Below are positions 51,014-58,237 of a stretch of 64,000 bases of DNA, one piece after another. Numbering within the stretch: the stretch's first letter is position 1; every line of letters begins with the position of its first letter. The notes below the pieces were generated by a model that had not been told where the DNA came from, ran no database searches, and was given only the letters and a program-made list of their open reading frames with translations. The position numbers were made by a program, and so were the translations under genes. The stretch comes from JACPPO01 sp965262505. GTDB lineage: Bacteria; Acidobacteriota; Vicinamibacteria; Vicinamibacterales; UBA2999. The stretch spans positions 2,356,001 through 2,420,000 of the forward strand of contig CBDHFM010000030.1 of assembly GCA_965262505.1 (NCBI GenBank), read 5' to 3'.

Positions 51014-51468
51014 AGCGCTGGGAGCGGTGGACGTTCAACGCGCTGTCGCTGGCGGTCGCCGCCACCGGGTTTGCCTACCTGTGGATGAAATACGCTCTGC
51101 AGATTGACGACCCCTTCGCGGTCGTCAATCACCCCTGGCAGACGTCGATGCTGGGCCTGCACGTTGTGGCGTCGCCGGCCTTCATCCTCATCTTCGGGAT
51201 TGTCTTCAACTCGCACATCATGAAAAAGCTGAGTGCGACGGGCCTCCCGAACCGGCGATCCGGCTTTGTCTCGCTCGGCACCTTCGCGACGATGGTCGTC
51301 TCCGGATACCTGCTCCAGGTCTCGGCCAGCGAAGGATGGCTGCAGGCCCTGGTCGTCGTTCACGTAGCGAGCGGCGCCGTCTTCTCCGTCGTCTACGCAG
51401 CACATCTCGTGATCACTGCCAGGCTCGCCCGCGTCCGTTCTCTCGCTGCCATCCGCGAGGTGGCATGA
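51010..51468 (+). CDS. Four-helix membrane protein with heme-ligand-like histidines
   Basis: 152 residues, helices at about 10-30, 48-67, 87-104 and 112-135. His51, His118 and His132 lie in or near helices, together with His41 and His69, consistent with one or two b-hemes as in DUF4405-like or small cytochrome b proteins. Placed between the FMN-binding protein and ApbE with ATGA overlaps on both sides, it is the likely membrane electron carrier that reduces the flavin from quinol or from a cytoplasmic donor. Heme content is inferred. Confidence 0.75.
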   Translation: MKRWERWTFNALSLAVAATGFAYLWMKYALQIDDPFAVVNHPWQTSMLGLHVVASPAFILIFGIVFNSHIMKKLSATGLPNRRSGFVSLGTFATMVVSGYLLQVSASEGWLQALVVVHVASGAVFSVVYAAHLVITARLARVRSLAAIREVA

Positions 51469-52481
51469 ACCGAGCTGCGCTGAAGGCAGTTGCACTGCCC
51501 GTTCTGATGGGCTGCGCTGTGCTCTCGGCCCGGAGCGCCTCAAGTGTCCTCGTGTCGCGCGACGTCTACCTGATGGGGACCCGTGCACAGTTGTCGATAT
51601 ATGCCGCGACCCGTGACGGCGGTCTCGCGACCCTCGAGTCGGCGCTGGCGGTGATAGAGGACGCCGAAGAGGAACTCAGCACCTGGCGCCCGTCGAGCCG
51701 GATTTCGGCCCTCAACCGGCACCCCGTGGGCGAACCCTGGACGGCGACGCCGCGCCTCTGTCGCATGTTCAGGGACGTGTGGGAATGGCACCGTGCAACC
51801 GGTGGGGCTTTCGATCCCGCCATTGGGCAACTCCTCGCCGCGTGGGACATCCACGGCGAAGGAGCCGTTCCCGTACCGGAGGCCCGCCCGCGGGTGCTGG
51901 CGTCGTCGGGGATGGCGCTGCTCGCATTCGACCGGGGCCGCTGCACGCTGACCAGGCGCGCCGACGTCGCGATTGACGTGGGAGCCTTTGGCAAGGGCGA
52001 GGCGCTGGATCGAGTGGCGGCGGTACTCGGCGACGATCCGTGGATGATCGACATCGGCGGCCAGATTGCAGTCGGAGGCCGGGTGCCGCGGGAGGGCGCA
52101 TGGTCAATACGGGTCGCGGATCCGCGCGAGCGCGAGCGCCCTGTCCTGCAGGTGGAGATGGCGACGGGCTCCCTCTCGACGAGCGCCGGCTCGGAACGGG
52201 ACCTTGTTGTGGACGGGGTGCGGGTCGGACACGTGCTCGACCCACGAACGGGCCGCCCCGCCACGTTTGACGGCTCGGTTACCGTGTGGCATCAACGTGG
52301 CATTGCGGCCGACGCACTCTCGACGGCGTTGTACGTGAAGGGACCGAAGGAAGGTCTGCGGTGGGCCGAGACCCGAGGCATCGCCGCCTGCTACCTAATT
52401 CCCGAAGCGGGCACGCTACGTGTCGAAATGACCCGCGCGTTCCGCCGACTCCTGCCGTCGGCGGCTACCGGACGCGGCTAG
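51465..52481 (+). CDS. apbE: FAD:protein FMN transferase
   Basis: 338 residues from ATG 51465 (overlaps the previous stop). Signal-like N-terminus LKAVALPVLMGCAVLSARS; Cys could be a lipid site but the lipobox is poor. ApbE domain: VYLMGTRAQLSIYA, VIEDAEEELSTWRPSSRISALN, TGGAFDPAIGQL, VAIDVGAFGKGEALDRVA, and the late VLDPRTGRPA segment. It uses FAD to attach FMN to Thr in the partner protein of this operon. Strong confidence. Ends convergent with the Mrp gene (4-bp overlap). Confidence 0.95.
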   Translation: MNRAALKAVALPVLMGCAVLSARSASSVLVSRDVYLMGTRAQLSIYAATRDGGLATLESALAVIEDAEEELSTWRPSSRISALNRHPVGEPWTATPRLCRMFRDVWEWHRATGGAFDPAIGQLLAAWDIHGEGAVPVPEARPRVLASSGMALLAFDRGRCTLTRRADVAIDVGAFGKGEALDRVAAVLGDDPWMIDIGGQIAVGGRVPREGAWSIRVADPRERERPVLQVEMATGSLSTSAGSERDLVVDGVRVGHVLDPRTGRPATFDGSVTVWHQRGIAADALSTALYVKGPKEGLRWAETRGIAACYLIPEAGTLRVEMTRAFRRLLPSAATGRG

Positions 52482-53578
52482 CGCACGACCGTGAGGGGGA
52501 TCTTGCCTTTGTTCGCCTCGGCCACCTTGTGGGCCGCAATCGAGACCTGGGCCGCCGTCCGCTCGGCCGCTGTCACGAACGCACGACCGGCCGGCGACTC
52601 CGGTTCGCTGACGATCAGCGGCACGCCGGCGTCGCTCCCCTCCCGAATCGGCTGATACACCGGCAACCGCCCGAGGAAAGGGATCTCCATCGCCGTGGCG
52701 AGCGCCTCGCCTCCCCCGTGCCCGAAGATGTCTGCCTCGTGGTGGCAATTCTGGCAGGCGTAGTAACTCATGTTCTCGACGAGTCCAATGGGCTGGATGT
52801 TCAGCTTCTGATACATCCGGATCGCGCGCCGCGTGTCGGCCAGCGATACCTGCTGGGGCGTCGTGACCAGGATGGCGCCGGCGACCGGCACCGTCTGGCT
52901 GAGGCTCAACGCCACGTCTCCGGTGCCGGGCGGCATGTCGACAATCAGGTAGTCCAGGTCTTTCCACGCCACGTCGCGAAAGAACTGCTGAACGGCGCCG
53001 TGCAGCATCGGGCCGCGCCAGATGACCGCAGCGTCCTCCTCTGTCAGGAAGCCCATCGACACGACCTGGACCCCGTACTTCTCCGCCGGCACGATCCGTT
53101 TCCCGTCGGTCGTCAGCTGCGTCTGCAGGCCCAGCATGATCGGCACGTTGGGCCCGTACATGTCTCCGTCGAGAATGCCCACGCGGCTGCCGCATCGGGC
53201 CAGCGCCAGCGCCAGGTTCACCGCCACGGTCGTCTTGCCAACCCCACCCTTTCCAGCGCCGACAGCAATTACGTTCTTCACGCCCGGCAGCGGGGTGCGT
53301 CCGGTCTCGGGTGCGGACACCGATCGCACGCTCGCGGTCATCTGGACCTCGACATCGGCGACACCGGGCAGTCCGCGAACAGCGGCGGCCGCCTGGTCGC
53401 GCAGCTGGTCCTTGACCGGACACGCCGGCGTCGTGAGCTCGATCGTGAAAGAGACCCGTCCCTCGTCGATCGCCACATTCTTGACGAAGCCAAGCGAGAC
53501 GATATCCCGCCGCAGGTCGGGATCGACCACGACTTTGAGCGCGCCAAGAACGGCATCACGATCAGGTATGGCAGCCAT
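52478..53578 (-). CDS. Mrp/ApbC-family P-loop ATPase, Fe-S carrier
   Basis: 366 residues from ATG 53578; the longer frame to 53833 lies in the region upstream and has no family match. The first 90 residues form a MIP18 (DUF59) domain (VVDPDLRRDIVSLGFVKNV, TPACPVKDQL), followed by the P-loop domain with VGAGKGGVGKTTVAVNLA, then the CxxC motif in YYACQNCHHEADIFGHGGG that holds the transferable [4Fe-4S] cluster. Assists Fe-S protein assembly. Last gene of a possible unit with the zinc-finger protein at 53635. Confidence 0.95.
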   Translation of the reverse strand: MAAIPDRDAVLGALKVVVDPDLRRDIVSLGFVKNVAIDEGRVSFTIELTTPACPVKDQLRDQAAAAVRGLPGVADVEVQMTASVRSVSAPETGRTPLPGVKNVIAVGAGKGGVGKTTVAVNLALALARCGSRVGILDGDMYGPNVPIMLGLQTQLTTDGKRIVPAEKYGVQVVSMGFLTEEDAAVIWRGPMLHGAVQQFFRDVAWKDLDYLIVDMPPGTGDVALSLSQTVPVAGAILVTTPQQVSLADTRRAIRMYQKLNIQPIGLVENMSYYACQNCHHEADIFGHGGGEALATAMEIPFLGRLPVYQPIREGSDAGVPLIVSEPESPAGRAFVTAAERTAAQVSIAAHKVAEANKGKIPLTVVR

Positions 53579-53634
53579 CGACAAGTTATTTATCTTATCT
53601 CGTTCTCGGAGTGTGACACGCCGGTAGACTCGAC

Positions 53635-54090
53635 CTACGCGACGAGGACGCGAAGCTCGACGCGGGTGGGCAGGTCGTGGCGGGGAGTGACGGTGAACTT
53701 GAAGCAGGTGCCGTCGAGGACACCGGCGGGGACCGCGACCTGCAGCCGATGACGCCGAACCTCGATGCCGCGGCCCTGGCACCGGACGCAGGGCTCGGTC
53801 CACGTTTCGCCGCGGCCGCCGCAGTCGTGACACGTGCAGCGCACGGACACCTCGAGCGGCACCATGGCGCCGTCGCGAGCCTCGCGCCGCGACAGTCGGA
53901 TCGCCGCGCTCAGCGCGGCAGCCCGCTCGTCAACGAGAAACGCGCTCCGCATGCGATCGACGGCGGGTGCCACCGATGGAAAATCGACGACGACCTCATC
54001 CGCGAAGCAACTAGCCTCCGGACGACTGTGGGTACCGCCGACGATGGCCACAGATCCGGCGCCGAACGGACGAAAGGTATTGCCACCCAT
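53635..54090 (-). CDS. DnaJ-like zinc-finger protein lacking a J domain
   Basis: 151 residues. No HPD J-domain. Residues 75-115 hold two CxxCxGxG motifs (CHDCGGRG and CVRCQGRG), as in half of a DnaJ zinc finger. The last 40 residues resemble a DnaJ substrate-binding strand (LQVAVPAGVLDGTCFKFTVTP). The first 75 have an unknown motif. It could be a chaperone or an assembly partner of the Fe-S carrier, 56 bp away on the same strand. Assigned by motif pattern. Confidence 0.75.
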   Translation of the reverse strand: MGGNTFRPFGAGSVAIVGGTHSRPEASCFADEVVVDFPSVAPAVDRMRSAFLVDERAAALSAAIRLSRREARDGAMVPLEVSVRCTCHDCGGRGETWTEPCVRCQGRGIEVRRHRLQVAVPAGVLDGTCFKFTVTPRHDLPTRVELRVLVA

Positions 54091-54222
54091 GAGCAGTCGT
54101 TACCATAGGAGCGGCACGCGGAGAAGTCAATGGTCCCGCCGGCCGCCGTTTCACGGCGATATTGACCCCCGAGGGCGATGAGTTGGAGGAAGCGGAGGAG
54201 TGAACAGTCTGCGTGGATGACG

Positions 54223-54468
54223 CTAGCGAGCGCCAAGCGTCAGCAGCAGTTCCTTGCGAATGCCTTCGTCCATGTCTTCGAGCTTCAACGGGTTCTCGCA
54301 CTCGTCACACAAGACTTCGAGCACCGCCGGCCGGCCCTCTTCGGAGACCTCGACCCTTGAGTCGTCCAGATGCACGACGTGCATTTGGAGCGTCTTCACG
54401 AGAAAATTCTGGTCGTTCCCGCAGCTCAAGCAGGTCAGCCCCACGCGCGTCTCCTGTTCTGCCGTCAA
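54223..54468 (-). CDS. Small zinc-ribbon protein
   Basis: 81 residues with two CxxC pairs (LTCLSCGNDQNF and LCDECENPLKL) separated by 36 residues, a typical four-Cys zinc ribbon. C-terminal helix (GIRKELLLTLGAR). Probably a small regulatory or nucleic-acid-binding protein; no closer family recognised. Minus-strand, 133 bp upstream of the zinc-finger gene at 53635-54090. Confidence 0.7.
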   Translation of the reverse strand: MTAEQETRVGLTCLSCGNDQNFLVKTLQMHVVHLDDSRVEVSEEGRPAVLEVLCDECENPLKLEDMDEGIRKELLLTLGAR

Positions 54469-54715
54469 TAGCTACTCCCCAATGAACGCCTTAGATAAGT
54501 CCTGACCGTTCGATTGTAGGGGATGGATTCCGGACGGCGCAATGCAGAAGTCGTCTAGGGCGGGGCTTTTTGATGCTCTATTGCACAAAATCAGGGGAAG
54601 AGGAGCACATTCGGTGGCCTTGCCAGGCCTATTGGAGGTCCCCGACCATGATTCGGCTCGTCCTGCGTCGGCCGGAGGGACTCCGGAGCGGCGCCCGTCG
54701 AGAACCGTCGAGAGC
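54469..54715. other. Intergenic region before the AddA gene end
   Basis: 247 bp between the zinc-ribbon gene and the end of addA. A frame of about 103 codons on the minus strand overlaps the addA end and has no family pattern, so it is treated as spurious. There is no clear hairpin followed by T-run on the minus strand to serve as terminator. Nothing else recognised. Confidence 0.5.
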
Positions 54716-57700
54716 CTATCGTGCGGAGCGATCCCGCCGCCCTCCGGGGGACGCCGGCTCGCCAGGATATACGAGATGCGCATCGACTGACAGGCCTGGA
54801 AACAGGCGCTCGGCGGCTCGGCGATAGAGGTCCAGCTGGACGCGGTGATCGTCGCGCGGCCGGCCGGTCTTGAACTCGAGGACCGTCATCCGGTTCGAGG
54901 CGGTGCGCACGAGGCAATCGATCGTGCCACGCAGCACCACTCCGTCAAGACGCATCGTGAACGGCACCTCATGAAGTCGAGCGCCAGCGGCGTACAGCGC
55001 ACGAACGTCGGGCCGTCCGCAAATCGACCGATAGACATCCACGGCGGCATCGGCCAATTCCGCGGCCGTTCGCTCCGCGGACGCGGCCACCGCTTCTTCC
55101 GGCCGCAGGATCCGTAGTGCCGCCTGGCGTGTCACCGTCTTGCCACCCGCAAGGTCGAACCCGAAACGCTGGAGCATCCGGTGGACGAGAGTCCCCACAA
55201 TGCGGTCAGACTGACCATGCTCAGCCGCGAGAAGCTGACGACCGGCACGCCCTCCGGCCTCGGCGACGACGGACGCCACGGTTCGTGGCGTCGGCGCTGT
55301 GTTGGCTAGCGTTGTGTCAGCTAGCACTCTGTTTACTAGCGGTGCGTCGGCCAGCGACGAGAAATCGTCCGTGCGATGGTCCAGTAACGGCTCTGCGACG
55401 GCGGGGTCGAGACCCTCGCCAGGCTCACCAGGGGGTGAGTCCTGAGATACCGCGCCCGAACACACACGGAAGCGATGGGCGCGCCCTGAGGACGCGCGCC
55501 AGTCGATGCCGCCAGCAGCTGGCGCGAACTGGCCGAGCAGCGATGACGGCAGCACCTCGGCGAGGCTCCCCCGCGCCGGCAGGATGCGCCCATCCTTGAG
55601 CACCGTGCCGAGATACAGCCGATCACGGGCTCGCGACAGCGCGACGTAGAGCAGCCGCTTGGTTTCTTCACGTTCCTTCATCGCGTTGTCGTCATCCGCG
55701 TCCGACTGGAAGTCGCCGACGGCCACCGAGCCGCCCTGCCCCGACCGGTCGGCCGACAGGCGGACCGGGTCGCGCCTGCCGCCCGTACCGCGAGCCAGAT
55801 TGACGACAAAGACAATCGGAAACTCGAGCCCCTTGGCCGCATGGACCGTCATGAGGTTCACCGCGTCGAGCGCGTCAATCGCCGCATTGGCCTCGTCCCC
55901 GACGGCGAGGCGACCAAGGTGCGCGGCCATGCGCGCGAGCGTCCCGTAGCCGCGGTTCTGAGTGCGCCGCATGAGCGAGCGGATCTTCTTGAGATTCTCC
56001 CGCGCCTGGTCGAACCTGGGTCCACGGAGCTCGAACGCGTAGGCCGACTCGCTGAGGATCAGGTCGACCAGTTCCGCCGCCGGCATGCGATCGACCAGGC
56101 CGAGCCACCTTCTCGTCGCATGCCGCGCCTCCGCAAGCACGCGGTGGTCGTCGGGATCGAGCCTCGCCAGGGCCGGCGGGGGGGTGTCAGCACGTAGCGC
56201 TCCCGACAGATTCGGGGCAAGGAGGCGAAGCGCTTCATCGGACATCCCGAACAACCGCGACCGCATCAGCGCCGCGGAGCACAGATCCGACACGGGGTCT
56301 GCCAGGTACGCGACGAGCGCCAGTACGTCCTTGATCTCGTCTGCGTCGAAGAAACCCAGCCCCTTGTATACGTATGAGCGGATGTTCAACCGCGCGAGCG
56401 CCGCTTCAAATTCCCGGTGGCTTTCGCGGGTCCGAAACAGGATGCCGACATCACCTGCGCGGACGGCGCGGGCAACGCCGGTGTCACGGTCCCGCACCGT
56501 GGTGCCCGCCGACAGGAGCCGCGCGATTTCCGAGGCGGTGATCTCCGCGCAGGCCTCCGGCGTCTCGCCGACCACCATACCGAGCGCCTCATCAGCACCC
56601 ACGGCGGCACCCGCGGCGGGTTCGCCGTCGCCTGGGAAGCGGTCTGCGTCCTCGTACTCGAACCCGTCAGGGCGGCCCGGCGCCTTGTCGATGTCATGAC
56701 AGACATCGTTGATGAATGCCAGCAGAGGCGCCACTGCCCGAAAACTGCGCGAGATCGTGCGCCGGACATCACCATCGGGGCGGAGTCCGTCAAGGTGCCG
56801 CGCCGCCTCGCGCAACACCGACACGTCCGCGTCCCGAAAGCTGTAAATCGACTGTTTCCGGTCCCCGACGATAAAGATCGAAGGTTGGAGCGGACCCGTG
56901 TGCGCAAGGCCCGCGCCTTCACCCCAGGACTGGATGAGCAGCGACACCAGCTCCCACTGCGCCCGACTGGTGTCTTGGAATTCGTCAACGAGCACGTGAT
57001 GGTAGCGGGATTCGAGCCTGTACCGACTTTGCGCGAAGTCGTCCATCCGCCGCAGCAGATCGAGCGCGCGCAGCAGCAAATCGGAGAAGTCGAGCGCGGC
57101 ATGGGCATCGAGCGTCTGCCGGTACTCGGCTTCGGCGACGCGGAACATCCGCCAGATTCCACGCGACACGAGCACGTTCAGGTCACGACGGAAGGCCGCC
57201 AACACCTGCGCGACGGCCTCGGCGTGGCTCACCACCAGGTCCCTGTGGACGCGCCAGTCGGCTTCAGCGGCAAACGCCGCCTTCGGATAGGGCGACCTGA
57301 CACGAGGGTCCCCGTCCTGGGTCAGAAAGTGTTCGCTCGCCCGCGTGAACACCGCCTGTACGACGGCCGGATCGAGCACCGCATCGCCGTCGACCGCCTC
57401 GCGTAACTGGCGGAGGCTCCGGGCCAGGAGCAGGAACGCGGGCTTGGGCGGCCCTGATTCCAGAAAGCGATCGAGGCCGCCGTGCATCGACTCACAGAGG
57501 GCGATCAGCGCCGCGCCGGCGCGCCGGCTGACGGTCGCCACGTCGAGGTCAACGGCCCGGGTGGCGACGAGATACTTCGTCAGAATGTCTGGTGCCACGA
57601 TCCGCCGATTCAATAGGCTCGCCAGCCCCGCGCGAACGCGCCGTTCGCCAAGCTGAGAAAAGGCGAGCGCAACGTTATCGTCGTCTCGGGCCACTGCGCG

Positions 57701-58237
57701 GCAGATGCGAAGAGCGCGATCGAGCGCTTCGTCGACCAGCCGCGGGAGCTCGGTGTCATCGGCGACTGAAAAGGCGGGATCGAGGTCGGCCTCGAGGGGG
57801 AACTCGCGCAGCAGCGCGAGACAGAAAGCATCGATCGTGCCGATCGCGATGTCAGCGGTACGGTCGCGCAGTTCCCGCCAGCGCGCAGGCGGAAGCTCGC
57901 CACGCTCGGCAGCCACCCTGAGCGTCGCCATGATGCGGTCGCGCATTTCCGCGGCAGCCTTGCGGGTGAAGGTGATCGCGAGAATATTCGACGGGTCCAC
58001 GCCCGCGTGCAGTAGGTTGATGTAGCGTTCGACCAGGACGCGGGTCTTCCCGGTACCGGCCGAGGCCTCCAGCGCCACGTTGAAGCGAGGATCCACGGCG
58101 CGGACGCGGGCCGCACTATCGAAACCGGCTCCATCGAGGCCAGCACCTTCGGGGCCGGCACCGTCGGGAGCGCTGACCCGCGCCTCGCTGCTGTCGTCCG
58201 AAGCGCCGAATGGCAGTTTCGCGCTACTGGTCCCCAA
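54716..58237 (-). CDS. addA: UvrD/AddA-type helicase-nuclease
   Basis: 1173 residues. UvrD helicase: Walker A ASAGTGKTRVLVERYI near residue 60, Walker B/DEFQD in VLVDEFQDTSRAQWELV near 385, motif III QSIYSFRDAD, late NLMTVHAAKGLEFPIVFV (motif V) and YVALSRARDRLYLG (motif VI). C-terminal PD-(D/E)xK nuclease: TIDCLVR and VLEFKTGRP about 1125. Processes double-strand breaks with AddB (RecB equivalent). Overlaps the upstream AddB gene by 14 bp on the same strand, so translation is coupled. Confidence 0.95.
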   Translation of the reverse strand: MGTSSAKLPFGASDDSSEARVSAPDGAGPEGAGLDGAGFDSAARVRAVDPRFNVALEASAGTGKTRVLVERYINLLHAGVDPSNILAITFTRKAAAEMRDRIMATLRVAAERGELPPARWRELRDRTADIAIGTIDAFCLALLREFPLEADLDPAFSVADDTELPRLVDEALDRALRICRAVARDDDNVALAFSQLGERRVRAGLASLLNRRIVAPDILTKYLVATRAVDLDVATVSRRAGAALIALCESMHGGLDRFLESGPPKPAFLLLARSLRQLREAVDGDAVLDPAVVQAVFTRASEHFLTQDGDPRVRSPYPKAAFAAEADWRVHRDLVVSHAEAVAQVLAAFRRDLNVLVSRGIWRMFRVAEAEYRQTLDAHAALDFSDLLLRALDLLRRMDDFAQSRYRLESRYHHVLVDEFQDTSRAQWELVSLLIQSWGEGAGLAHTGPLQPSIFIVGDRKQSIYSFRDADVSVLREAARHLDGLRPDGDVRRTISRSFRAVAPLLAFINDVCHDIDKAPGRPDGFEYEDADRFPGDGEPAAGAAVGADEALGMVVGETPEACAEITASEIARLLSAGTTVRDRDTGVARAVRAGDVGILFRTRESHREFEAALARLNIRSYVYKGLGFFDADEIKDVLALVAYLADPVSDLCSAALMRSRLFGMSDEALRLLAPNLSGALRADTPPPALARLDPDDHRVLAEARHATRRWLGLVDRMPAAELVDLILSESAYAFELRGPRFDQARENLKKIRSLMRRTQNRGYGTLARMAAHLGRLAVGDEANAAIDALDAVNLMTVHAAKGLEFPIVFVVNLARGTGGRRDPVRLSADRSGQGGSVAVGDFQSDADDDNAMKEREETKRLLYVALSRARDRLYLGTVLKDGRILPARGSLAEVLPSSLLGQFAPAAGGIDWRASSGRAHRFRVCSGAVSQDSPPGEPGEGLDPAVAEPLLDHRTDDFSSLADAPLVNRVLADTTLANTAPTPRTVASVVAEAGGRAGRQLLAAEHGQSDRIVGTLVHRMLQRFGFDLAGGKTVTRQAALRILRPEEAVAASAERTAAELADAAVDVYRSICGRPDVRALYAAGARLHEVPFTMRLDGVVLRGTIDCLVRTASNRMTVLEFKTGRPRDDHRVQLDLYRRAAERLFPGLSVDAHLVYPGEPASPGGRRDRSAR

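Noticed and set aside
53579..53833. N-terminal extension of the Mrp protein
   Set aside because: The extension is Arg/Pro-rich, overlaps the end of the zinc-finger gene and has no relation to Mrp families.
54472..54783. 103-codon frame on the minus strand after addA
   Set aside because: Overlaps the addA end, no ribosome site and no protein-like pattern.
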